Part shown: positions 30,301-38,024 of the stretch, in pieces
Position numbering within the stretch: the stretch's first letter is position 1
Layout of the letters: every line of letters begins with the position of its first letter
Origin: Saprospiraceae bacterium
GTDB lineage: Bacteria; Bacteroidota; Bacteroidia; Chitinophagales; Saprospiraceae
DNA: 57,867 nucleotides
Reading direction: 5' to 3'
NCBI GenBank assembly: GCA_018224445.1
Contig: JAGTVA010000025.1
Span: 1-57,867 of the forward strand
Program-made: the position numbers and the translations under genes
The notes under the pieces: generated by a model
Databases searched by the model: none
What the model saw: the letters and a program-made list of their open reading frames with translations, nothing else
What the model was told of the DNA's origin: nothing

Positions 30301-30667
30301 TCTGCTCCGGCCTTTCTTTTGAGTAACAAAATTCAAGAAATACACATTCCTCAGTGGGGTGGATTTGCAAGAACCTGTTGTGATTCACATAATCCGCTCC
30401 GCTTTTAACCGTGGGAACAATACTTTTATGGTAGGGGAGCAATCCGGAAAACAAACTGTAGCTTTTACCCCTTTCGAGGCCGCAGATTTTTATGTCAATA
30501 CATCCCTCATCGGCATCGGGGAAAAAAATGCGATCGACATCTTCTGTAACCTTAAGTTCAAAAAAATCGCTCGGCTGATTGATATAAGTTTGTCCAATTC
30601 CCGAATAGTTCATCAGTAGATACACCCCTGATAAAATAAGAATTAAACCGAATTTTTTATAATTCAT
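27320..30667 (-). CDS. Large T9SS-exported surface protein: choice-of-anchor L-like domain, 4 Ig/PKD-like repeats, type B C-terminal domain
   Basis: Track start is 30700; MNYKKFGLILILSGVYLLMNYSGIGQ at 30667 is a better signal-peptide start. Contains GMGTFYTGMSSIGIEEGVVFSTGNLSNILGPNDRASTGN (choice-of-anchor L) and ends VYIPNAFSPNYDGINDVLVV...WKIYDKWGNTIFSQ...GWDGLTLGGQRVNEGVYLYVATLEL. Confidence 0.9.
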   Translation of the reverse strand: MNYKKFGLILILSGVYLLMNYSGIGQTYINQPSDFFELKVTEDVDRIFFPDADEGCIDIKICGLERGKSYSLFSGLLPYHKSIVPTVKSGADYVNHNRFLQIHPTEECVFLEFCYSKERPEQSPFLSYSLDINEEEEKAISKSRTMGISINGIMSAEELVRDVLIGGNCFDVHNVQSIGPPNGMGTFYTGMSSIGIEEGVVFSTGNLSNILGPNDRASTGNNMMEDGDVDLSSIVDGANTFDAVGVQFDFIPTADTVRFRYTFASEEYCEYVGDDFNDVFGFFISGPGINGPFSNGAENIALIPGTNDFVAINNVNRQDNAQFYFDNTPQGQPQGPGDIGQCGDLVNRDGVAVELIEFDGFTAVFEAVAVVIPCETYTIKMVVGDVIDGSYDSAVFLEAGSFNAGAGANLDSEVGGVDGNIIYDDCLTGYFVLNRIGGSDNTEPIVVNLMYSSMSTAIPGIDFAALPDSVVIPAHQDSILIPVEILDTYAGGSLSIIYELDFLCTCSNPFAELILAEDPNILRIDAVVNDFLSCQQDEVSLHGMILTPRLLVDFEWQDSDGNVLVVNDSIVFVNEPGEYLFIGFNNTSGCADTARVVVEENMEIPGIQIQDAETLNCEVLNTLLDATGSAIGMRYEYRWSTSDGNILTREDSIVAVADSPGTYVFEIYDTYNGCRNEQELEIAGDYESPNIVISDPDTLSCLISELEIDASLTSNNGPVSFSWTAISGNIVDGESEGVLLVNEAGEYQLQATLVRTGCTSTETVNVEGDAEIPEVTLSEEVILPCSETEITIVGNTSNHDDNISIQWTALEGSIEGSDSTFEVVVSESGLYRMSVENLDNGCTNSAEIRVIQDVPTDIDFELVQPICPGDPGVLTVFSVEGGTFPYTYSLESTISVEVNQNGVFSQLKEGQYQLLIEDRYGCIIQRDLEVEKPREIEVYLPESVIVDLAGSFRMPTEINFPESQIELIRWTPTEDLSCDDCLRPMVDIKGDREYNIYLEDHNGCPAEAKILLNAVGDPRVYIPNAFSPNYDGINDVLVVLTDNSIAEVLEWKIYDKWGNTIFSQNNFEPNNEAFGWDGLTLGGQRVNEGVYLYVATLELINGEVVTFIGDVTVMR
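28142..29068 (-). repeat. Protein-level repeat, 4 copies of the same Cys...Trp...NGC domain as in 22283-27232
   Basis: CEVLNTLLDATGSAIGMRYEYRWSTSDGNILTREDSIVAVADSPGTYVFEIYDTYNGC and three related units. Confidence 0.85.
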
Positions 30668-30757
30668 GTGAATTTGTAATTTTAAATAAAAACGGGCCAA
30701 ATAAAATATACCCCAGTCAATTGTACAGGGCTACGTTAGTAATGCCGCTTTTCAGCG

Positions 30758-30765
30758 CAAATATA
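30758..30765 (-). promoter_or_regulatory. -7 promoter element (TATATTTG on minus strand) for the 27320-30667 gene
   Basis: Reverse complement of CAAATATA; about 90 nt upstream of the ATG. Confidence 0.45.
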
Positions 30766-30849
30766 ACCTTTATTAATCCAATGTAAGCAATATTTTAAGT
30801 TTTTTTAATACCTTAACTACAATTGGGAAATTAATTTATTTATATTTCG

Positions 30850-30857
30850 TAACTTTG
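30850..30857 (+). promoter_or_regulatory. -7 promoter element (TAACTTTG) for the class V aminotransferase gene
   Basis: TAnnTTTG match, leader of about 110 nt before 30971. Confidence 0.45.
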
Positions 30858-30970
30858 CACTTAATAATTTAATTGTCAATAACCTATACTTTAATTTTTA
30901 TTACTATATATTACTTGTATAAACACCTGAAACAAACGGCTTTACAATTAATAAAGACTTTATTCGCCTT

Positions 30971-32266
30971 ATGTTAAAAAATTACTCAACCAAGCCCCAT
31001 GCCCTGTTGAATCAAAGAATTTCTCTTGTAGAAGAAAAGATTGACAACAGTAAAACGTGGCAGTCCCTGAAAAATATTGTCGAATTGTACTCAGACGATG
31101 ATCCATCCGGGCTTGCGCAAAACGAAGATTTTTGGAGAGAGGTGAGCAAGTCTTATTCACTTTACGAAAATTTCATCAATTTAAATCACGGTTCGATTAA
31201 TCCCATGCCCATTCCGGTTGCAGATGCGTTGATGGCCTATACCCATCTATCGAACGAATTGCCCGGGTATTGGTTTTTCGAGGGCTTCCAGGGGCAAAAG
31301 GAAAAGATCCGTCAAAGGCTTGCCACTTTGGTGGGGGTTTCCGTTGAAGAACTCTCTCTTCAGCGCAATACCTCCACTGCTATGGAAACAGTTATTATGG
31401 GACTTCCCTTGAATAGAGGGGATGAAATTATCCTGAGCAGACAGGATTACCCCACTCTGAACTACGCGTGGAGACAAAGGGAAAAGTACGAGGGCATTGT
31501 ATTGAAATGGATAGATGTTCCCATGCCCAGTACCGATAATCAAAAGTTGGCCAGGGCCTATCTCGATGTCCTCTCAAATAAAACCAAGGTAATTCAAGTC
31601 ATGCACCTATTCAATTGGAATGGCCAATTGATGCCCCTGAGAGAAATTTGCCAACATCTAAAAGACAGCTCAATAGAAATACTGGGCGATGGAGCCCACA
31701 TACCCGCTCATCTCAAAGTAAGCGTAAACGAAATGGGGATTGACTACTGGGGTGCCAGTCTTCACAAATGGTTGTCTGCTCCCATCGGAACCGGAATTCT
31801 CACTGTGAAAAAGGATAAAATTCAAAAAGTAAAACCCATGATGGCTTCGGAGCATCCGGACTCAGAAGATATTCGGAAATTTGAAACCATTGGGATATAC
31901 AACAGTTCACTGGAGATGACGGTCCACCGTGCATTGGATTACCTGGAACTATTGGGTTTGGACAACAAAACCAGTCGCCTGCAATATTTAAAAAACTACG
32001 CTCTTCAAAAATTGAGTGAAATAAAAGGAGTGCAAATCCACACCCCTTTGGAAGGCGAATTCAGTGGTGCCCTCGGATTGTTTTCAATAGAGGGCATCAG
32101 TCCTTCTGAAGTACAAGAAAAATTATTCAAAAACTATCAAATATACACTGTTGGGTTCGAGTACAGTGGACTCAATGGGGTTCGAATCAGTCCCAATATA
32201 TATCACAGCACCAGTGATCTGGACAAACTGGTGGAGGCGGTTTTTACCATTTCAAAAAACAAGTAA
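30971..32266 (+). CDS. Class V aminotransferase (isopenicillin-N epimerase-like)
   Basis: NLNHGSINPMPIPVADAL, LQRNTSTAMETVIMGLPL, and PLP lysine region DYWGASLHKWLSAPIGTGIL. Confidence 0.88.
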   Translation: MLKNYSTKPHALLNQRISLVEEKIDNSKTWQSLKNIVELYSDDDPSGLAQNEDFWREVSKSYSLYENFINLNHGSINPMPIPVADALMAYTHLSNELPGYWFFEGFQGQKEKIRQRLATLVGVSVEELSLQRNTSTAMETVIMGLPLNRGDEIILSRQDYPTLNYAWRQREKYEGIVLKWIDVPMPSTDNQKLARAYLDVLSNKTKVIQVMHLFNWNGQLMPLREICQHLKDSSIEILGDGAHIPAHLKVSVNEMGIDYWGASLHKWLSAPIGTGILTVKKDKIQKVKPMMASEHPDSEDIRKFETIGIYNSSLEMTVHRALDYLELLGLDNKTSRLQYLKNYALQKLSEIKGVQIHTPLEGEFSGALGLFSIEGISPSEVQEKLFKNYQIYTVGFEYSGLNGVRISPNIYHSTSDLDKLVEAVFTISKNK

Positions 32267-32287
32267 TTAGAATTTCACCTGCCCTGT

Positions 32288-32854
32288 TTATTCTACCCAA
32301 ACGGCGGTCAAGTCGCATTCATCGGTCAACACAGGAACGAAGGTACCAAAAAGTTCTATCTCGACTTCAATAGTCAATGTACCTTCCAGGTCTTTACTGT
32401 CTTCAACTTTCATCAACTCTACAATTGTAGTTATTCTTACATTATCCGGATTTCCGTCCATGGTCACATCAACCTCAATACCATCTACGGTGTTTTCAGA
32501 TCTCAGTATATGGTTTTCGTCAATAAAAGCTTTCTCAGGTTCCCCCTCGACCGGGCCCAGATTAAATTGAATGATTACTGAGTCGTTTTCTCCGGGGATT
32601 TCATTGACAATAAACTCAAATTCCTCTTCGCCGAAAAAATCATTTAATAATTCCTCCTCGCAATCAATCGTCCCGACATAGGCACCCAAAAATAAATCCT
32701 TTCTGTATACACAACCTTCATTTTCAGTGGCTTCCGGATTGTAGTTTACGGCCTCAGAATCTGTACAGCCAATAATCACCGGATCGTCGTCCTTATCGCA
32801 ACCGTAAAAAGAAACCAAAGTTACCAAGGTAAATAACAGCAGAAATTTTTTCAT
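32288..32854 (-). CDS. Hypothetical lipoprotein with CTD-(x)n-NYNP-type motif
   Basis: Lipobox LVSFYGCDKDDD; IIGCTDSEAVNYNPEATENEGCVY, a short motif recurrent in Bacteroidota surface proteins. Confidence 0.75.
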   Translation of the reverse strand: MKKFLLLFTLVTLVSFYGCDKDDDPVIIGCTDSEAVNYNPEATENEGCVYRKDLFLGAYVGTIDCEEELLNDFFGEEEFEFIVNEIPGENDSVIIQFNLGPVEGEPEKAFIDENHILRSENTVDGIEVDVTMDGNPDNVRITTIVELMKVEDSKDLEGTLTIEVEIELFGTFVPVLTDECDLTAVWVE

Positions 32855-33055
32855 TTGAAGGTCTAATTTTATCAGTGAAACTTAAATCAACTCTCAAACT
32901 TACCAATACTTTTCAAGAACAAAAAGAAAATTACAGGAATTTAACTTTATGTTATTAAGCTCAATTCATAAATTAAAAAAAACTCCAGGACAACCCATTA
33001 ATAAATTACTTGTTTAACTTTAAATAACATTCACAGATAAAATATTAAACAAAAT

Positions 33056-33526
33056 ATGTCGATTTACAGCAAGAAATGGCAGACTTGGATTGATTCTGAT
33101 TTAGATTCAGTTTGGGCTTTTTTTTCCAACCCAAAAAATTTAGATCGGATCACACCTGAAGAGATGAATTTTGAAATTCTTTCTGAGTCCGATCCCGGAC
33201 AGATGTACGAGGGTATGATTATATCGTACAGAGTAAGGCCGCTATTCAAAATACCCACCACCTGGGTCACTGAAATCACCCGAATTAAACCCAAAAAGTA
33301 TTTTGTGGACGAACAGAGGATAGGGCCCTATAAAATGTGGCATCACGAACACCATTTTGAGGAAAAGGAGGACGGAGTGTTGATGACTGATTTGCTCAGT
33401 TACGCATTGCCGGTAGCTCCGATAGGAAATCTTATTGCGGGTAAATTCATCTCGAACAAGGTGGAAAATATATTCAACTTTCGCAATGAGGCCATTGCCA
33501 AATACTTTCCAGAGAGAAAAAATTAA
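33056..33526 (+). CDS. SRPBCC-fold (START/polyketide cyclase-like) protein
   Basis: LDSVWAFFSNPKNLDRITPEEMNFEIL...GPYKMWHHEHHFEEKEDGVLMTDLLSYALP. Confidence 0.88.
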   Translation: MSIYSKKWQTWIDSDLDSVWAFFSNPKNLDRITPEEMNFEILSESDPGQMYEGMIISYRVRPLFKIPTTWVTEITRIKPKKYFVDEQRIGPYKMWHHEHHFEEKEDGVLMTDLLSYALPVAPIGNLIAGKFISNKVENIFNFRNEAIAKYFPERKN

Positions 33527-33527
33527 G

Positions 33528-33609
33528 TGCCGAAGGCGGGACTCGAACCCGCACGACTTGCGTCACACGCCTCTGAAACGTGCGTGTCTACCAATTTCAC
33601 CACTTCGGC
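33528..33609 (-). tRNA. tRNA-Leu (anticodon CAG)
   Basis: GCCGAAGTGGTGAAATTGGTAGACACGCACGTTTCAGAGGCGTG...GGTTCGAGTCCCGCCTTCGGCA: 7-bp acceptor stem, type II long variable arm, loop TTCAGAG; CCA not encoded. Confidence 0.95.
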
Positions 33610-33618
33610 TAGAAGTTG

Positions 33619-33702
33619 TACCAGAGGTGGGACTCGAACCCACACGAAGTTGCCTTCACTGGATTTTGAATCCAGCGCGTCTACCAGTTCCGCCACTCTG
33701 GC
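33619..33702 (-). tRNA. tRNA-Leu (anticodon CAA)
   Basis: GCCAGAGTGGCGGAACTGGTAGACGCGCTGGATTCAAAATCCAG...GGTTCGAGTCCCACCTCTGGTA; loop TTCAAAA; long variable arm. Confidence 0.95.
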
Positions 33703-33739
33703 AATAAATAAATAAATATCACTCCCACATTTGGGGCTG

Positions 33740-33747
33740 CAAATTTA
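33740..33747 (-). promoter_or_regulatory. -7 promoter element (TAAATTTG on minus strand) for the tRNA-Leu pair
   Basis: Reverse complement of CAAATTTA, 38 bp upstream of tRNA-Leu(CAA). Confidence 0.5.
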
Positions 33748-33802
33748 GTGAAAACTTCTCACATGAAAATGAGATTTCTGTAAAAATATTTTATCTTTTT
33801 TT

Positions 33803-35143
33803 CTACCCGCCCAACCAGCGCATGACATCTAGTCCATTGGCGTAAAGAACCAGAAGAATCACGATCAAAAATCCTATAATGGTAGCGTATTCCATAAATT
33901 TGTCACTGGGTTTTTTACCTGTAAAAACTTCCCAGAGCAAAAACATCACATGCCCCCCATCCAATGCAGGAATAGGTAGGAGGTTCATAAATCCCAAAAT
34001 TAACGACAGGATGGCAGTCACTCTCCAAAAATCCGCCCACACCCACTCTGAGGGAAATAAATTGGTAATAGTCCCGAATCCCCCCAGGCTTTCACTGGCT
34101 TTTATTCTTCCAGTAAACATCTGGCCAAATGCTTTAATCTGATCGGTCAAAAAGGTCATTCCCTGATTCACTCCGGCGGGCAGGGATTCAAAAAATCCGT
34201 ATTCTCTTACTGAAAGATCAAAAAACTGTTCCGGCCCATAGGGAAATACTCCTATGGTTCCCTCTTCCGACAGGGTAATCTCCCTGCTAATGACTGACCC
34301 ATCTCCGCGTTTTATATCTATACTCACTTCCCGGCCGGCATAATTTCCCGCCATCTCTGAAAATTCATCATAAAACCGGATGGACTTTCCCTCAAAATTA
34401 ATGATCTGGTCTCCGGGCTTCAGCCCGGCTTCCTCTGCAGGGGTATCGGGTACCACCTGAGATACGACGAAAGGAAATCGAGCCATAAAAATCCTTTGAT
34501 TTCGAAAATCCGAACTCGACATAATACCCACAAACCGCTCGTCTATAGCAATGTCCATTCGCCTCCCATCCCTTTCTACTGTAATGTGATCCGCCTGATT
34601 AATAACTACCTCCCTGATCAATTCTCTGTCGCTGAATCTCTCAAGTGGTTTATCTCCTATGGCCAAAATGTGATCTCCAGTCTGCAGCCCCATTTCAACT
34701 CCCAGGCTGTCTGCATATATTCCGGTATCTACCGAAGAGGCTGGCACATAGGTTTCCCCATAAGCAAACAACAACATGGCAAAAATAAAAAAGCCGAGAA
34801 TAAAGTTGACAAAGACCCCTCCCAACATGATAATCAAACGCTGCCAGGCAGGTTTGGATCTGAACTCCCAGGGCTGAGGTGGTTTTTTCATTTGCTCTTT
34901 ATCCATGCTTTCGTCTATCATACCGGATATTTTCACATATCCACCCAGCGGGAGCCATCCCACACCGTATTCCGTCTCCCCTTTTTTAAATTTAAACAGG
35001 GAAAACCAGGGGTCAAAAAAGAGATAAAATTTCTCCACCCGGGTCTTAAACCACTTCGCAGGCAGAAAATGCCCGGCCTCGTGCAAAACAACCAAAATAG
35101 CCAAACTCACTACGAGCTGGGATACCATTATAAATACATCCAT
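33803..35143 (-). CDS. rseP: RIP metalloprotease RseP (site-2 protease)
   Basis: VVLHEAGHFLPAKWF (HExxH), two PDZ-like segments, FMNLLPIPALDGGHVMFLLWE. Confidence 0.95.
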   Translation of the reverse strand: MDVFIMVSQLVVSLAILVVLHEAGHFLPAKWFKTRVEKFYLFFDPWFSLFKFKKGETEYGVGWLPLGGYVKISGMIDESMDKEQMKKPPQPWEFRSKPAWQRLIIMLGGVFVNFILGFFIFAMLLFAYGETYVPASSVDTGIYADSLGVEMGLQTGDHILAIGDKPLERFSDRELIREVVINQADHITVERDGRRMDIAIDERFVGIMSSSDFRNQRIFMARFPFVVSQVVPDTPAEEAGLKPGDQIINFEGKSIRFYDEFSEMAGNYAGREVSIDIKRGDGSVISREITLSEEGTIGVFPYGPEQFFDLSVREYGFFESLPAGVNQGMTFLTDQIKAFGQMFTGRIKASESLGGFGTITNLFPSEWVWADFWRVTAILSLILGFMNLLPIPALDGGHVMFLLWEVFTGKKPSDKFMEYATIIGFLIVILLVLYANGLDVMRWLGG

Positions 35144-35295
35144 TTACTATCCTATATTTTAAATTTATTAACCGGCTTTTAATTACCCGGGGTAACGCGA
35201 ATTAAAGGAGGGGCAAAGGTAAGTACTTTAACGCAAAAATAACTGAAATCTGATAATTTTGGGTCGAGGGGTCTAAAGGTTTATGGGTTGATGAG

Positions 35296-35325
35296 TTTAT
35301 TGGTTTATTGGTTTATTGGTTTATT
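35296..35325. repeat. Octanucleotide tandem repeat TTTATTGG (about 3.6 copies)
   Basis: TTTATTGGTTTATTGGTTTATTGGTTTATTTT; overlaps the stop codon of the 35305-35673 gene. Confidence 0.85.
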
Positions 35326-35673
35326 TTTTGTTGATTGGTGAAGGGCGTTTAGCATTCTGGATGTTTGGTCGATTAATTTTCGGGTTTCAGCCAGGTCTTT
35401 TTTGGGAAGGTAACCTAAATCATGGGCGATTATAAGTTGGTTTAATATCTCTATCAAGCTTCCGAAGGATATTTCATAAAAACGGGCTTTGCTTTTTTGG
35501 CTCCATCGGGTGCTGCCTTCTGCAATATTGCTGCTTACAGATATCGCCGCTCTTCTAAGTTGATTGGTCAATCCAAATTTTTCATCGGAAGGGAATGAGG
35601 TGGTTATTTGGTAGATTTTTTTTACTAATTCGCGTGATAATTGCCAGACTTCTAATTTTTCGAAGGAGTACAT
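35305..35673 (-). CDS. Four-helix-bundle protein (S23 / 23S rRNA intervening-sequence family)
   Basis: FEKLEVWQLSRELVKKIYQITTSFPSDEKFGLTNQLRRAAISVSSNIAEGSTRWSQKSKARFYEISFGSLIEILNQLIIAHDLGYL. Confidence 0.93.
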   Translation of the reverse strand: MYSFEKLEVWQLSRELVKKIYQITTSFPSDEKFGLTNQLRRAAISVSSNIAEGSTRWSQKSKARFYEISFGSLIEILNQLIIAHDLGYLPKKDLAETRKLIDQTSRMLNALHQSTKNKPINQ

Positions 35674-35683
35674 TTTATTTTGT

Positions 35684-35765
35684 TTATAGGTCTATGGGTT
35701 TATTTTTTGTTAATTGATGGAGGGCGTTGAGCATTCCAGATGTTTGGTCGACTAATTTTTGGGTT
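35684..35765 (-). pseudogene. 3'-terminal remnant of a second four-helix-bundle (S23-like) gene
   Basis: 35697-35765 aligns without gaps to 35318-35386 (8 mismatches in 69 nt by eye). It reads TQKLVDQTSGMLNALHQLTKNKPIDL* against TRKLIDQTSRMLNALHQSTKNKPINQ* in the intact gene. Confidence 0.75.
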
Positions 35766-37032
35766 AAAAACTATCTCGCAAAATGGGGCAGGTCATACAG
35801 TGCGACCCTCCTCTCGCTCGCGACAGTTCACCTGAATCCAAAGTGATGATCGTATTGATAACTTCATCCGGACGCAAATTGTTATGAGTGATTTCACGTA
35901 TCAATTCATTGGCTGAAATCACCCGGTAACCAAATTTCATAAATGATTTTTCGGTATAGGGGTTTCTCTCATAAGTTATGGCAACTCCCGGCTTTACCGC
36001 TACCAGATTGCAACCGTCTGTCCATTGCTCTCTCTCCTGATAGGGAGAAATCCCCATACCGGCAGATATCAACTCAATCTCTTCCGATATTTCCGCATTC
36101 AGAAAATCCATTACAGAATTGTATTTATGGGTATCCCCACTTATGCGATGGACTGTTACATTCGACCTATTACCGTGTTTTACTATGGGTTCAAATCCCA
36201 CAAAGTGATGGTGATTCACTTGAGTAAAAAGGGTGTCGATGTGCATACAAGACCGCTCAAATGGAATATCTATTTGCACCACATTTTGAACAACCCCTTT
36301 GTCGAACAACTCCTTTTTTAAGCTTTTTATAGAGTATTCCGTAGTGCGTTCGGAATTCCCGATTAGCAAATAGTCGCTGTTTAGTATCATCACATCTCCA
36401 CCTTCGACCGAGACCCCTTCCCCGTTGGCAGAGGGTGGGAATTGATCTAATAAATTTAGGTTGATAATTTTACCCTTTGAATTTAAATGAGCGAGTTGGG
36501 GATGGGCGTAAAAAATATATCTGGAAAGCAGATTCTCCCTAAACCTGGCCGCCTTTGCCGCTTTGGTAATCAGCACGTGGTCGTTTATGGTCACTGCGAT
36601 GTCTCGGGTAAAAATCAAATTGGGAATGGGGTCAAACAGGTATCTTTTTTCTCTCTTCAAATAACCCGATATCATGGTCTCGGCCAATTCATCAATTTCC
36701 AAATTTTCCAACATGGGCCTGAAGTTCCTCGGCACTTCTTCGTAATCGAGTACTTTGTTCATAAAGTTTCCCATGGGCTCAATGCCGGATTCCAAAGATT
36801 CTCTCAGTAATTTTTGGACCGAAAAAACATTGTCTTCTCCCACAAAAAAATTTAAAATGGAAGTAAAGACATCGTGTTCTCTTTGCATTTTAGGCAAAAA
36901 AACAATATCGTCAAACAGTAGTTCTTTAGCTTTCTTTGGGGTTATTCTGGAAATACCTGTTTCCGGACGGTGCACTATCACTCCTTTTAATGCTCCTATT
37001 TCAGTGGTTACTTTTGGAAAAAGTTCTTTCAT
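35764..37032 (-). CDS. Arginine deiminase-family protein
   Basis: ALKGVIVHRPE, LIFTRDIAVTINDHVLI, FERSCMHIDTLF, and C-terminal ELSRARGGSHCMTCPI (catalytic Cys). MKELFPKV at 37032 preferred over the track start 37059. Confidence 0.92.
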   Translation of the reverse strand: MKELFPKVTTEIGALKGVIVHRPETGISRITPKKAKELLFDDIVFLPKMQREHDVFTSILNFFVGEDNVFSVQKLLRESLESGIEPMGNFMNKVLDYEEVPRNFRPMLENLEIDELAETMISGYLKREKRYLFDPIPNLIFTRDIAVTINDHVLITKAAKAARFRENLLSRYIFYAHPQLAHLNSKGKIINLNLLDQFPPSANGEGVSVEGGDVMILNSDYLLIGNSERTTEYSIKSLKKELFDKGVVQNVVQIDIPFERSCMHIDTLFTQVNHHHFVGFEPIVKHGNRSNVTVHRISGDTHKYNSVMDFLNAEISEEIELISAGMGISPYQEREQWTDGCNLVAVKPGVAITYERNPYTEKSFMKFGYRVISANELIREITHNNLRPDEVINTIITLDSGELSRARGGSHCMTCPILRDSF

Positions 37033-37304
37033 TATACAGTATTTAAATTGCCGAAACAAATGGATCGGAATAACACTTTAATGGTATAGCCCCTGCAAAG
37101 GGAAATTTTACAATGCAATACCAGCCTCATCTGAAGTACTTCAAAAATATATTTAGTTTAAGGTTAAATTCACATCGGTTTTAAAAAGCCAAAATTAATA
37201 AATATTGCAGACTTATTCCCTTTAATTAAATGAGCAGATACCTTGTTTTTAAATACAGGAAGGATAAACCCCTACAAGTTGCATTCCGTTTGATAAATTA
37301 TACT

Positions 37305-37312
37305 TAATTTTG
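37305..37312 (+). promoter_or_regulatory. -7 promoter element (TAATTTTG) for the coiled-coil gene pair
   Basis: TAnnTTTG match 22 bp upstream of the ATG at 37335. Confidence 0.5.
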
Positions 37313-37334
37313 GGCAGGAATATACCTAATTCGT

Positions 37335-38021
37335 ATGAGCAATTTGCTGGATAAAATAAAATCGTTATTTGTGGTGGAAATGGAGGACGAATCTATTGAT
37401 AATAAATCATCCCAAACTGAGGACAATGAAAAGGATACTCCCCGGGAAGATGAGGAGTCCGGGCGGGAACTGAAAGAAGAAGCAGTAAACAACCCCGCGG
37501 GAAAGCCCTCCAATGATTTTCTCGCCATACTGATCAACGCCATGCAATCTGCCGCTAAAGAGGAGGGTATATACCTCGATTTTAAGCAAAACCTCAAATC
37601 CCTGAATCACCTGGACTTCGATTTAAAAACCAAATACGAAACAGCTTATGCAATAGCCAAAAATCAAGGTATTGACAAAGAAGACTTGATGCGATCTGCT
37701 CAATTTTTCCTGGCCGTATTGGATCGAGAAAATGAAAAATTTGAGGAAACGCTAAATTTGCAGCGAAATCGGAGGATAATCGATAAAAAAGAAGAAATAA
37801 AAACCCTTCGCGATCAAATTTTTTCCAAACAAAATGAAATAGAGAAAATACAGGATGAAATCAGACAATTGGAGAGTACCATACAGAGTGAAAAAGACGA
37901 ACTCAACGACAATCGCAAGAAAATTGAAAAAACAGTTGCAGACTTTGAGAGCTCGCTGAATCTATTGAAATCCAAAATCCAAAAAGACCTGGAGCATTTC
38001 AACAATTACCTGAAAGAGTAA
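37335..38021 (+). CDS. Hypothetical protein with acidic linker and long C-terminal coiled coil
   Basis: MSNLLDKIKSLFVVEMEDESIDNKSSQTEDNEKD... then KKEEIKTLRDQIFSKQNEIEKIQDEIRQLESTIQSEKDELNDNRKKIEKTVADFE. Confidence 0.75.
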   Translation: MSNLLDKIKSLFVVEMEDESIDNKSSQTEDNEKDTPREDEESGRELKEEAVNNPAGKPSNDFLAILINAMQSAAKEEGIYLDFKQNLKSLNHLDFDLKTKYETAYAIAKNQGIDKEDLMRSAQFFLAVLDRENEKFEETLNLQRNRRIIDKKEEIKTLRDQIFSKQNEIEKIQDEIRQLESTIQSEKDELNDNRKKIEKTVADFESSLNLLKSKIQKDLEHFNNYLKE

Positions 38022-38024
38022 ACC

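Noticed and set aside
22283-30667. DNA-level tandem repeat or CRISPR-like array in the adhesin genes
   Set aside because: The repeats are seen at protein level only. DNA units are diverged, about 250-290 bp, and coding throughout.
33435-33715. ORFs 33435-33707 and 33527-33715 (+) encoding peptides such as ...AGLEPARLASHAS... and ...GGTRTHTKLPSLDFESSASTSSATLA...
   Set aside because: They are translations of the antisense strand of the two tRNA-Leu genes, a familiar source of spurious database proteins.
35305-35765. Possible diversity-generating retroelement, because Avd proteins are four-helix bundles related to S23
   Set aside because: No reverse transcriptase ORF and no TR/VR-like adenine-biased repeat pair anywhere in the window. 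The 69-bp duplication is a gene-tail copy, with mismatches not confined to A positions.
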